Part shown: piece after piece, positions 23,066-34,828 of the stretch
Position numbering within the stretch: the stretch's first letter is position 1
Layout of the letters: each line of letters begins with the position of its first letter
Assembly (NCBI GenBank): GCA_027574665.1
Contig: CM050666.1
Coordinates: 4,650,001 to 4,714,000 of the forward strand
Direction: 5' to 3'
Length of the DNA: 64,000 bases
Origin: Rhynochetos jubatus
Taxonomy: Eukaryota; Chordata; Aves; Eurypygiformes; Rhynochetidae
Made by a program: the position numbers and the translations under genes
The notes under the pieces: model-generated
What the model was told of the DNA's origin: nothing
Databases searched by the model: none
What the model saw: only the letters and a program-made list of their open reading frames with translations

Positions 23066-24024
23066 CCTGCCTGTGTGCATCCGTATTCATGGGAATCCTC
23101 TCCTCCCTCCCCGTGCTCTCCATCCCACTGGAGTAGCCAGCTGTGCCAGGGATGGAGCCGGGCACTTCGTCCCCCCCCAGCCCGGCAGCAGCGTGCCTGA
23201 GTCCCCCTCACTGTCTCGCCGGCGTTGGCAGGGAGCTGCTACATGGCATTCATTTCTTTTTTTCCATCTTCCTAGGTCTCTTGTTGATGGATGGAGAGGG
23301 AGAAGCTTCCTCTGAGCCTCGGCGGCCAGCACACTTGTTGCCAGCCGAGTCCACTCATCCTGTGAGCCTGAGGGCTGATTGATGCCATGTGGCCAGGTCT
23401 CAGTATTCCCAGCCTTTCAGACCCTGGATCCAGAGTGGGAGGAAGAGCCCTTGTCTGCTGGCAACTCCTGCCTGAGGATTGCTCCTGAAATCCGGGCAGG
23501 GATGTGATTCCCCTCGTCTCGGAAACTGCCCAACCTGGTGGCACAGAAACCTTGGGAGATGGACACTTCCCTGCTGACCCCAAGGACTCCAGCACAACCT
23601 GCTCCCAGTGTCTGAACTGAGTGATAATCCTGTACATTTAAGAGTTTTCCAAACGGAGTCACATCCCAGGTTTGTTCGGATTTGTTTGTTTAACACATGC
23701 TCGCCCCAGCTAGGGAGCTATGTTGGTCTGATAGGGAGATAAGCATATTTTAGCAGGGAGGCCTGGGGTTTGCTGCGCTGGGCTTTGTGCCTGTGTCATT
23801 TCTGTCCCTGCTCTCAGGCAATTGCCTCCCGTCTCTCCCTTCCCGGCTTTCAAAGGGAAAGAGGCTTTGCTTTTCAACCAGGGTACCGCTTTACATATGT
23901 ACGCAGCTGATAAAGTATTTTCACTTCGCCCCTTTCCCCTCTGGGAATCGCTGTCTTACGGCAAAACTGTTTTGTCTGACAAGGGCTGCAACAGATTACA
24001 CGTGTTGGCTGCAAACACGGGGCC

Positions 24025-24079
24025 TTTTTTTTTCGCCTTTTTTTTTCTTTTTGAGAACCGCATACCTTAAAAAAAAAAA
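24025..24079. repeat. T-rich run followed by A run
   Basis: T-runs at 24025-24052 (interrupted by a few C/G bases) and an 11-base A-run at 24069-24079 could pair as a hairpin with a 16-bp loop. Low complexity, no other meaning seen. Confidence 0.6.
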
Positions 24080-24089
24080 CCACCCTCTC

Positions 24090-26487
24090 TATCTGCACTG
24101 GCGCGCCGGCGAGCTCTGCCTCTCGCCGCCTGTCCCCAGGAGCAGCCCGGCGGTGGCACCAGGCCTCCCGGGGTGGTGCAGCTCTCCGGGTCGGGTGTCC
24201 GGATTGTTTTTATCACGTTCATTTGAGCCTGAATCCAGCAAAAATGCTACTGATTCTGTCGCGGCTGAGCGCTGCAGTTGCTCTGGCCTGGGGTTTTGGG
24301 GCGGGATTTCGTGGGGCCCCTTGGCAGCAGCACCCACAGCATCCACGGAAATCAGCAGGACTCGGAAGCGATGCCCTTGTGCTGCTGAGAACCAAGTGCT
24401 GAGCTTCACGCTGGCGGCTGCAGAAAGGGAGCACGTGTGATGGATTTGGTGACTCGGGGACATTCTGGGCGCCTCTGTCTGACCCAAATGTGAACTATTG
24501 ATTTCTCCCATCTCCTCTAACTGGGAGCCAGCTGGGAAAGGTTTGGGCTCTGCCTTTCAAACAGGTAGTTCAGGTGTTAAAAGGAAAACCTTAAAATCCT
24601 CAGCTGGTTCTAGCAGGAGAAGGGCAGAGCCAGGAACCCCCTGCCCAGGAAAGGGGGTCTGTTCCCCGGCCCCATCTCCCAAGCTGCCCCTTCAGAAATG
24701 TCCCTTGTTTTCCCAGCAGGACGGCAGCACTGGAGGGGAAGGGCTCGGAGGACGTGATTTTAGGCACCGAGGATAGAGGGAACACCAGGATTCACTGGTG
24801 TTTGACTGCTCAGGAGCTGCCCAGTGGGACTGAGACATGCCTGGACTCTGGGGGGAGAAAAAGGAGGACTGGACAGTGTTTGAGAGAGGGTACCCAAAGC
24901 TGGGGGTGCCTGAGTGTGCGTTGGAGGCGAGGAGCTGTTCTGCTCTGCTCCTGCGGGAGGGATGCAGCGGGTGCCTTTGTCCCTAACTCACCTAGGCAGG
25001 GCTTGCATGCCTTGAAGGGAAAACACAAGGTGGTTAATGATGAGTGTGCAGAACTGGGGAACACCACTGTACATACAAGGCAGCTGAGGAGAGAGCTGTC
25101 CTCCGGGAGGGATATGGGCTGGGGGATGACATCTGAGACAGGGAGCCCGGACAAGACGCCATGGGGCAGCCTGACCTGCTGACAGCGCGAAGACGCAGGG
25201 TTCATTCGTCTCCAAACTGAAACACAAAGTCTGTCCTTTTGCGCTGGGTTTTGGGTGTTGCAGAGGACGCAGCGTCACTCCAGGGTACCTGAAAGGGACC
25301 CGCAGGACAGGCAGCTCTGACGGACACTAGTCCTGCCTGCTACCAGAGCCCGCTGCGGACACCGGCACTGGACCTGGGCACCATCCACGCTTTGTGTCAC
25401 CTCTGGGGATGCTTAGACCCAGAGAGAAGCTGGGGTTGCTGAAGTGGTGGTGATCTCACCAACTAGCCCGAGGTGTTTTCACCGGGGTTTCTGGGGCAGA
25501 AGGTCCCACCAGCAGCACTGACTCCAGGCTGAGGTCCCAGTCCTGGACATTTTCATGCCTGAGGACACCCAGAAGCGACGTGAAGTCTAACCTGCTCTTT
25601 TCCAAGTCCATGCTCTCTTTTTTTCCCCACATCTTCGCCTGTGAAATCCCATCAAAGCAACAGGTCCAGGCCCAGGGAATGCTTTGCTTCCCCCTGAGTT
25701 GTTTGTGGAGATAATTAACTGTGTGCCCTCTGGGCTGAAACCTGCCATGCGAAGGGAGCCCGAGGCCCACGGTGTCGGCAGGGGATGGATGGGGGAGAAC
25801 CACGGGTAGAAAATACGCAGAGCAAACCAGCTGAGAGTCTGTCATCGCCCTTCACCCCAAGGCTGTTCAGTTCTGGGGAGATGGGGTTTGCTCTCCGTGC
25901 CTTTTCCAGCTTCTCCATGCCCCAATTGAGCCAAGGATGGATGCTGCATCCCCTCTTGCTGATGTGGGCACAGCTCTGGTTTACACTGTGATGTAGCGAT
26001 GATCCTGCTTGGTCTTTTTCCCAGTCTTCCCATCTTTTCCCAATAGTTTCTCACCTACCGCCTCCCATTACTTCACCCCACTCCTGTTTCTTACAGAGCC
26101 AAGGCTGACGGCCCAGGGATGCTCCCAGCAGTCATGGGGGGCAGACGGTGGGTCACTGCCGGCGGTTCTGCCCAGGGCAGCTGCCTGCTGCGTGGGGTGA
26201 TGCTGCTGGTCCAGGCAGGGCCACCCACACCCCAGTGCCTCCGCAGGGTCTCCCCAGGCCTGGAAACATCCTGGTGCCCACCAGCAGCCCATGGCACTCC
26301 ATAAACCCCTGCTCAGGTCGTGCTGCGACGCCTGGGTAACTAAGAAGTAATTAGTGCCGCTTGCTACAGCGAGTAAAACCCAAATGTCAAAGAACAGCAA
26401 AGCTATTAAGAGCTGTTTTTACTGCACGTTTGCAGCTGAAGTCTGTGTGTGTGTGCTGAAATCTGGGGGGATGAATCTGGCCCCGAA
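24090..26487. other. intergenic, nothing recognised
   Basis: GC-rich unique sequence without domains, transposon signatures or AT-rich islands. Confidence 0.5.
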
Positions 26488-26572
26488 GCACTGGGCAAAT
26501 TCCCTTCCCCTGGCTGTGCTGCTGACCTGCTCCCTGCCTCAGTTTCCCCTCCACCCACTCTATAAATGACAC
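26488..26572 (+). repeat. MIR-like SINE fragment
   Basis: CACTGGGCAAATTCCCTT followed by CTGCCTCAGTTTCCCC and then a stretch ending TATAAATGAC follows the order of the tRNA-derived MIR core (GGGCAAGTCACTT, then CTCAGTTTCC, then a TAAAATG-like end). The fragment is old and diverged. Confidence 0.55.
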
Positions 26573-26934
26573 GCTGTGCCCTATATGGGGGAAAACCATG
26601 TGGTTGTGTGGATGGGAGAGGCCAGATCCTGCCCGGGGAGGGGGTGCAAAGCCTGATATCACCGGCTGAGGAGGGCACAGGGTGGCTTGGCAGCTGGGGG
26701 AAGCCTCCTGCTCCAATTTAGATCTTAAAATGATGAGCTGAAGGGCTGTCCCTGTCTGGGTGCCCACCTGGGTGCCCTCGTGCTCCCAAACCGGGGTGCT
26801 TGATGCCACAGGCAGGTTTTGGGGAGCAGGCAGCTTGGCTGGGTTCAGGCAGGGCGGTGGGTCCTGCACCTGCGATGCACCAGCCTGCTTCCCATCCCTG
26901 CACCGAGCAGGAGAGAGGGAGAGGAAGCGGGAGG

Positions 26935-27070
26935 GAAAGGACATGTCAAATCAATCATATTTAAACAAAAGCCTCTTCGGCCCAAGGGCCCTTTTAAAAG
27001 CTGCTTATTTAATTAAAAGTCCCATTTTCCATATTTATGGCCCTTATTCAGTTAAATATTAACCGCCTGG
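26935..27070. other. AT-rich block, candidate non-coding element
   Basis: It contains ATTTAAACAAAA (forkhead-like), TTTAATTAAAAG and CAGTTAAATATTAAC in a GC-rich setting. Non-repetitive. Confidence 0.33.
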
Positions 27071-30000
27071 GCCAGGGCTGGTTTATTCTTTGGGAAGAGG
27101 CAGTGTTGGGAGGTTCATTAGGGGTTTATCAGGCAGCCGAGGCACCCACCAGATGGATGGAGGATGGATGTGGGATGGCTCAAGCTGGTACCCAGGGGCA
27201 GCAGGGACAGCACCACCACTGCCCTGGCTCTTTGGGACCACCCCCCTGACACCTTCCAGTGGGATGCAGGGAAACGGGGTTAAAAATAGGGGAATGGGGA
27301 CTATTGGATGGTGTGAGAGTCAAGCAGGTGCAGCCTGTGCCATTACAGTCTGAAATCCAACCGCCGGGCACAGCTTATCCTCCTCAGTACACCTAAGCCA
27401 TGGCAGAATATCCATAAAACCACCCCAGTTTAGGCCTGGGGTCATGGGACCACCGCAGGCTCCCAGCCAAACCCTTCCCAGGGCTGTGGAAACAGGACTG
27501 CTTTCCCCCAGGATATCATTCCCAGCAGCTCAGCGTGCAATCCTTGGCGGTGTGTGGCGACCATGACCGTGCTGGACCCAGCTCAGCTGGGTTTGACAGC
27601 TCAGAGCTGTGCCAGACCCCGCTGGGGGTCCCTCAGCCAAGCAAGGAGTCGATGCACCAGCCGAGCCATAGCTGGGGGGTAGATCGTGGTTAAGCAGCTC
27701 TTGTGTGTCACCCTACGAGGCAGCAGTGAAGGAAGAGTTGACCTGGGCTTTGCTGGAAGCAGAGCTGGTTGGAGAACGTGGCCACAGAGCTGTGGATCTG
27801 GAGCTGGCTCAGGAGCCCCACTCATGGGCCAGCCCCACTTATGGGCCAGCCCAGCTCGGGGGGAAGCTGGAAGGTTGCTTAGGCCAGATGTTTCTCCATG
27901 CAAAGGTGCTTTTCCTCTGTGTGCCGCTTGTTTTCCTCCAGTGGATCCACAGGCAGCTCTCCCAGCGCAGGGCGATGGCTTGGAGCTGCCACGTCAAGAT
28001 GAGCCTCTCCGAGGGGACACAGAGGAGCCCAAGCCGCAGAAGGTGTCCATGAGCCCCTTTCCTGGAGGGGCTCCTGTGCTTGCCCCTGCTGTGGGGCAGG
28101 CTGTGGGGCCCTGGCAGGAGAAGCTGGGTGTCCTGTGGTGCAGGATCCTGCAGGATAACCTGCTGTAGATGTGCCAGGAGGTGCCCTGAGGAGGGAGCGT
28201 CCCCTGTGAAGGCTGCAGGAGAGTGGGGCTCCCCTGGGCTTGCTCTGAACTCTGTCCACCCTTGTCCCCTTCGTTTTTGGAAGAGAACAAGTCGCCCTGT
28301 ACAGCCCCATGGCACACTGGCATGCCTGTACTGCCATGCCAAGGCAGGGATGCACATGGGGGCGATGGATGATGGGACCATCTCCCCCTCCACCCCTCCA
28401 CCCCAACACAACCCGAGTCCTCCTTTTCCTCCCCATCAAAATAATGGGACATGGGCCCAGGCAGCAGAGCCCAAAGGGGACCCGGCCTTGGGAGGGTGGT
28501 GCTGGCAGAGGAAGGAATGGAATGGAGCCGGCGATTTCCTCTGGGGAGTGAGGTGGTGGAGACGGGGGGGACGGCTGGTGTGGAGGGGGGTGGCAGGAGA
28601 GGGAGAGACACCAGGTTATCAGAGAAGTGTGAAGACAATAATGCAATCTGACATTTCTGAAATGAGACCCCCCGGTTGCCCAGGCAACGGCTCACGTGGG
28701 ACCAGCTCCCGGGAGACGGCTCCGAGATGTGCTATAAATGATGTTTGATTAGAATTTAAATCATTTAGGCGGAGAGAAGATAGGCCTTTTGTCAGCGTGG
28801 GGACCCGCGGGGGTCAGCCACCCAGCAGCCGGTTGGGCGCGCGTCCGGCCGCGGGCAGTGCAGGCACCGGGGCGAGGGGTCGCCCGGGGGGGGGATGACT
28901 CCTGCCCTCTCCTCTGCTGAGGGGGTGCTGACCCTTCCGGCCAGGGAAGGCAGGAGCTTGAGGCCAAAGCGGACATGGCAGGGGAGGAAGGCGCTGCAGC
29001 TGAGCCCTGGGAAGATAGCTGGCATCTCGGCAGCGACGGCATCACCTGAGTTTGGGGTCCTCTTCCCAGGGGGTATGACAGCACCGAGATCCTCCCACAG
29101 CTTCCCCCAGCTGAGAACCTGGCCCTTGGCTTTGTCAGCGGTGGAACATGTGAGCTGTAATTAAGATAATAACACTTTAGAATCAATCCTGCCTCCCTGA
29201 AAGTTTCCTTAAGGAGCAGGGAACGAAGCATGGTATTACCTCCGAGTGGAGTGCCCTTCCTGGGAGAGATGGGCCCAGGTTGCCTTCAGGGAGGGGTCCA
29301 GGTTCTCCCTACCACCTGCAGACCATGGCCCAGGCAGGCTCTCCAGCACCCAGCCCTGTTCAGAGGAGCTGTTTGGGGCAGGAATCATGCTGGGCAACTG
29401 CGTACCCTGAGCATTTCTCGCTCTTTCCAGGCCCTCGACACACGCAGTGAAGTCCTCTCTGCCGTACAAAGCCTTCCTCAGGATGAAACACTTTGCCTGG
29501 GTCCAGGGGCTTGGAAGACTTCACGCATGGAGCAGCGAGGTTGAGGCGGGGTTGACAGCCGTGGTTTATGTTCCAGTCATGCCCAAACGGCGGTTACTGG
29601 GCTTGTTGAATGAGGTGGTGGTAAGGAAACGCAGGAAAGTCCCAAGGCGGGTGCGAGGGCTCTGCTTTGCTGCTGTCTCCCGGTGCAAAGGGGTTGTGGT
29701 TCGCTCTGGTTCCTGGCCACCGAGGACACCGCTTGGATTAGCCCGGCCTTGCGCATCCAGTTCAGTCAGAAGATGACTTAGAAGCCTCTGGGCCGCCTTC
29801 TGAGGTTTTATGAGAGGTGTGCAGAGATGGCCAGCACCGAAGTCGGGAGGCAGCCCTGCCCTGGCAAGGCTGATTCCCTGGAGAAGGCTCCTGTGCTGCT
29901 TTGCTCTCGTCACCTACCCATGGGACATGGCTTGGTTGCTCTGGGAGGGGACTTCTTGGAGGGCAGTTGCCATTTGAAGGGTTGTAGATGGATGGAGGCT

Positions 30001-30229
30001 GGAAAATGCTCCAGCAGCCAAGCATCCATCACCCTGAGCCTGGCTGAGGTGCTTCTCCAGGGAGGGATCCCGGAGACTCCCTCCACCGAGCATCCAGCTG
30101 TTGTGTCAGCTGGAGGAGCCATTTATTTCCTTTGGTATTAAGAAGCCTGAGATTGGGCAAGGAAGAAAAATGTCCCGTTTCCCGGTTGGTGGGAGAAGGG
30201 TGTTAAAAGCAAAACCAGCAACTGGGCAC
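27071..30229. other. intergenic with small AT-rich and CpG-dense spots
   Basis: Mostly unremarkable GC-rich sequence. At 28715-28790 an AT-rich stretch (TTTGATTAGAATTTAAATC) sits directly beside a CpG-dense 100 bp (28795-28895). At 29150-29215 there is a TGTAATTAAG element. I recognise no coding sequence. Confidence 0.4.
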
Positions 30230-30480
30230 AGGCTTTCTTCTTGGAAAATTTTGAAATTGCTTGCTGTTTAGTGCTGTGGTTTAGGTTCAATGAATCTTTA
30301 GAGCTGGCTTTTCAAGTTCCCGAAAATGCCATCTGATCATGAAATTAGAGCTAAACTAATAAGTCTCAACAAATATTAATCTAATGAATTTAGCTTCTTT
30401 CTGTTTGTGGACCAGCAAAGAGGGAATTGCAATGTTCTCATCTGTATTAATTATTTGAATGTATTCAGCAAACCCTTCCT
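30230..30480. other. AT-rich block, candidate non-coding element
   Basis: About 250 bp of low-GC, non-repetitive sequence with TATTAATCTAATGAATTTAG and GTATTAATTATTTGAATG. No transposon end or open frame. Confidence 0.33.
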
Positions 30481-33420
30481 GACTGCTTTAGGCGTGCGCC
30501 TTGGCCACGGATATTCGAATCCGGGTTTTGCTTCTTGACTGTGATCACCCTGTAAATTGAACCACAGTTGCCCATCGGTTTGGGCGAAGCATCCAATCGC
30601 CGGGAATGCTGGGTCTTTGCATGCAAGCTCTGAGTTTTGGTGCAGGCTTTCCACCTTCTGGTGGCCTTTCATCCCAGATGGATTCTCAGGTTGGACTGGG
30701 TAGGGAGCAAAACGTTGCCGAGTGAATGGGGTCTCGGATCTGCAGGATTCTTGGTGGTGTTAGTTGGGGTGAGGGGGACCAGGACCACAGAAACCCGGCC
30801 AGCTGGAGTCCTCCCCCTTTCATAGCTCTGCCTCCACAAAAGAAGTGGGGTTTGGAAGCTGGAAACCCCGGGGCAAGACCCCTGCTTTCTTCCCTGAGTA
30901 GCCGAGGGGCAAAGCAGTGCTGTTCCTCACCGGGTTGGAGCACACTAATTTTAATTATTAGGTGCTTTGCTCAGCTTTGGGGCATCTTCTGGCAGGAAGG
31001 CGGGGGGGGGTGGCAGCGGAGCCAGCCATGTGCCTGCTGAGGCTCTGTCAGGGGTCCAGAGGGCTGGCACTGAGGGGCTGTTGAGGCTGGATTTTCTTCC
31101 TCTGGGGTTTGTGCACCCCCTCCTCGGGTTTGGGTTTACGGACGGGCGATGCTGGGAGGCACGTAGGCAGGAGATGCCGTGCGGGGCCGGCGCGGGGCCC
31201 CAGCTGCGGTGCTGGCAGTGAGAGCCCTTAATTGGCACACGCCAAGGGTGCAAAGCCATTACGGGAAGGGGCTTGTCGTGGGCAGGTCTGTGCCTGCTGG
31301 GTTAGAGCAGGCTCCTGCCGCTGGGTTGGAGCTGCCCCACGTCTCCAGACTTGGCGGCGGAGGTGGCCAGCAGAAAAGCCAACGGTCTGGAGTGCAGGAG
31401 CCTTCGCTAGCCAGGGTTTGGCTGTGCCAGGCTGGTCTGAGCATGCCGAAACTGCTGGATCTACGTGTCGCTTGTTAAATGAGCGCTGGATTGATTGGGT
31501 TTGCGATGGGGGAGCTCTGCGTGGCGCCCGGCTGGCCGCCTCTCCTCCTGCATCGCCGGGGTGAGACGTGCAGGGCTCTGCGATGGGCTTTGCTGGTGTC
31601 CAGCCCCAGGAGGCTTGTGGGGCTCGGGGGGGTACAGAGGGGGTGTTTTAATAGGGACTGGATGCAAAATAAAAAGCATGCTCGGGCCCTGCCCTCTGGC
31701 TGGGGACGGTCCTGGTGCTCTGTAGGCTCAGAAATGCCTCATGCAGCCCCGCGCCCCGGCTGTGGTCAGCCCTGTGCTGCCGGCTGCTCCCTCACCAGGA
31801 GCAGGACCGGGCACGAGGGACACCTTAGCGGAGATGACCCCTCTGAGCATCTTGGTGAAGGGTGTAGGGACAGCTCCAGCTGCTGCAGGCTCCCGTTGCA
31901 AAGCCCCTCTCCATGCTGTCCTACAGCTGCCACCCCCCCACTTTTGGAAGAAGTCAATATTGCTTACCCTGCTGCCTCTCACCTGTGTGCTGAGCTGTCA
32001 GTGCTCAGCTGGCAGGGTGGCACGGCAGTCCTAAACACACCGTACCCTCAAGTCCCCTTGCCACTGTGTCCTGAGCAGGTCTGTCCCGCTCATGCTGAGC
32101 CGACTGCCCATGTGTTGCATGGAGAGCTGCTCCCCCCTCAGCACGGGGGCAGGGGTCACCCACCAATCCTCAGCCTGACACTTAAATCTTGAGATTTGGA
32201 AGCACCCCCCGTCCCCTCCAGCAGCTTGTGAGGGGCTCAGTTAATGGCAGAGTTTCAATCTTGCCACGGGAGCTCCTCGTTGTGGTCACTTGTCCTGCCC
32301 CTTTTGTTAGTGCCGGTGCTTTGTGCCCCTCCTCCTGCGCACCCCCAGAGAAGGGGGATGCTCGAAGGAAGCTGTGACCCCCCTGGGCAGCCTGCACTGG
32401 AGCAGGCTCCTGGCAGGACCTGTGTCCCCTGGAGAGAGAAGTCCAGGCTGGAGCAGGTTTGCTGGCAGGACTGGTGACCCCGGTGGGGGGCCCAGGCTGG
32501 AGCAGCTGCTCCTGAAGGACGGCACCCAGTGGGGGGGACCCACGCTGGAGCAGGGACAAAGTGTGAGGATCCTCCCCTGAGGAGGAAGGAGCAGAGACAG
32601 AGACTGACCCCAACCCCCATTCCTCGTCCCCCTGCGCGGCAGGGTGGGAGGAGGGAGAGAAACGGGGAGCAAAGCTGATCCCAGGAAGAAGGGGGCATGG
32701 GGGAAGGAATTTAAGATCTGGTTTTATGTCTCATTATCCTCCCCTGATGTGAGTGGTAATAAGTTAAATTAGCTTTCCCCAAGTTGAGTCTGTTTTGCCC
32801 GTGGTGGTGATGTCTGAGTGATCTCTCCCTGCCTTTATCTCGACCCATGAGCTTTCGATTACATCTTCTCTCCCCTGCCCAGCTGAGGAGGGCAGTGACA
32901 GCGGCTTCAGTGGGCACCTGGCTGCAACCAGGGCCACCCCACCACACGCACCTCTCCCGCTCCCCATCCCGCACGGGGGGCTGTGCGACCTGCTGGGAGG
33001 GAGTGCGGGAGGGACAGGAGGGGGTCACCCACATGCACATGGTCTCACGTCGTGCTCTGCCTTGGAAGAGGATCTCCAGGCTGCTTTGACAGCTCCTCCT
33101 GCAGCATTCAGCCTCCTTCACAAAATACTTGGAATGCAGGGGCTAGCCCTTTTCCCTTGGAGGACTCATCTCCGGTTGCGGTGGCACATCACAGACCGCG
33201 TGCCCGGGGCTCCCCTTGTCCCTCAGCCTGCCTGATGGCCAGGATGTGGTGCTTGGGAGCTCCTGCAGGTCTGTGGGCCTGGAGTTCCCTGGAGAGACCC
33301 TTCTCATTCCCCCCACAGCACACGAGACCCCTTGGCAGGGGAAGGTGGGCCTCTCTTCACCAGCTCTCCCATGTGCCGGTGGAGCCCAGGACCCTCTGGA
33401 GTTTGCAGCCCCTCTGCTGT
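30481..33420. other. intergenic, nothing recognised
   Basis: GC-rich. One AT-rich patch at about 32705-32790 (GGTAATAAGTTAAATTAGC) may be a small element. Otherwise no gene or repeat that I can name. Confidence 0.45.
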
Positions 33421-33423
33421 AGG

Positions 33424-33554
33424 ATGTCAGGATGCCAGGCTGGATGAGGCTTGGAGCAACCTGGGCTATGGAGGGTGTCCCTGCCCATGGCAGGGGGTTG
33501 GAACTGGATGGGCTTTAAGATCCCTTCCAACCCAAACCAGTCTGTGATTCTGTG
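33424..33554 (+). mobile_element. CR1 LINE 3' end, plus orientation
   Basis: The sequence has the characteristic CR1 tail: CTGGATGAGGCTTGGAGCA, CTATGGAGGGTGTCCCTGCC, GGGTTGGAACTGGATG, ATCCCTTCCAACCCAAACCA and then TCTGTGATTCTGTG in place of repeated ATTCTATG. Only the last 130 bp remain, and the inserted copy is heavily 5'-truncated. Confidence 0.95.
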
Positions 33555-34049
33555 TCCTGGAGCGGAGCAGGTCCATGTGCTGATCAAGAGGACTTCAGCC
33601 CGTGTCCCCAAGGGATGGCATGGCAGATGTGGCAGAAGAGGCTCTGGTAGCTACCTAAAGCTCTCCCTTGTGTTCTCCTTGAGTGAGCTCTTTCCCAAAA
33701 TGCAGCACTCTCCCCGTGGGAAGCCAGGAAGATGGGAAGGTGAACTGCTGGTCCACAGCACCGGCCTTGCAAGCCAGCAGTTCTTCCTGGGAACTCCCTG
33801 GGAGAAAGCGACTTGTTTTGGTTCAGATCAGCAGTCAATTAAACATCTCCTCCAATGGAACCACCACCAAGCTTTGTGTCATTTGACAAATTTCCTGGTT
33901 TTTTCTTCTCCTGCAGCACCTTGCCTTCAGGGCTCACCCCATCCCTGCAGCACGGGGTCCCTGGGGTACCACCCCCACCAGCTCCTGCATCCTCCCAGAG
34001 TGCTGGTCCCTGGCAGGGCATCGAGGGGCAGGTTTTGGAGCTGAAGTGG

Positions 34050-34235
34050 CCTGAGGTAATAACGACAGATACAGAACGGACATAACATTAAATATATTGC
34101 TGGTTCTGAGTAGACGAATGATGTTTGGCAAACATGAGTGTTCTGGCAGGATTGTCACAGGAGCCACTTTAGCGCTCCCAGGAATATATTTTTATTTGCT
34201 TTTAGGTCTTCAGGTTGATATTTGAAACAGCCACC
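34050..34235. other. AT-rich block, candidate non-coding element
   Basis: It contains GGTAATAACGACAG, ACATTAAATATATTG and AATATATTTTTATTTGC stretches. It is non-repetitive and AT-rich against its flanks, and ends about 360 bp before the minisatellite. Confidence 0.28.
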
Positions 34236-34590
34236 CAGGTCTGGTGCATCCCTCCATGGGAAGGCCACCTGGGTCTGGGGACAAGGGGACAGCCCTTGCC
34301 ACCTCCCTCTGCCCTGTGGCACCCGCTGCTCCCCTCGTTCCTCACCTGTAACATGGGTACGGAGCGGGAAAAGCCGCGTTTGCGGCTCAGCTGGTGTTTG
34401 AAGTGTCTGCTGGGGCCGTGCTGGCTGCGGAGAAGGTTTTCCCAAGGGAAAAACAGCCATGCTGGGAACCAGAGAGGTCAGTGCCTCGGGTTTTAACACA
34501 CAATCCTCGACTTTGGGAAGGGGAGCTGCTAGGTGTGATGGTCTGGCCTTAGGAAAACCTGGTCTGCGGCAAACTGTCGCGATGGTGGCG

Positions 34591-34828
34591 GGATGATGGT
34601 GTTACACTGGGACGGCAGAGGGATGATGGGGTTACGCTGGGACGGCAGAGGGATGATGGGGTTACGCTGGGACGGCAGAGGGATGATGGTGTTACACTGG
34701 GACGGCAGAGGGATGATGGGGTTATGCTGGGCGGCAGAGGGATGATGGGGTTACACTGGGATGGCAGAGGGATGACGCCGCTACACTGGGATGGCTGGGG
34801 GTTGATGCTCTTACACTGGGGTAACTGC
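34591..34828 (+). repeat. 30-bp minisatellite, about 8 units
   Basis: Units of the type GGATGATGGGGTTACACTGG plus GACGGCAGAG start at 34591, 34621, 34651, 34681, 34711 (29 bp), 34740, 34770 and 34800. The first five are nearly identical and the last three increasingly diverged. The minus strand stays open through the array and would encode a repeated SLCRPSVTPS peptide, which I take as a by-product of the 30-bp period. Confidence 0.95.

Noticed and set aside
27879..28646. 255-codon open frame on the minus strand
   Set aside because: Pro/Ser/His-rich text without domains. Other frames are equally open.
30500..30540. ATTCGAATCC, resembling a tRNA T-arm
   Set aside because: No acceptor stem, D-arm or anticodon arm can be laid around it.
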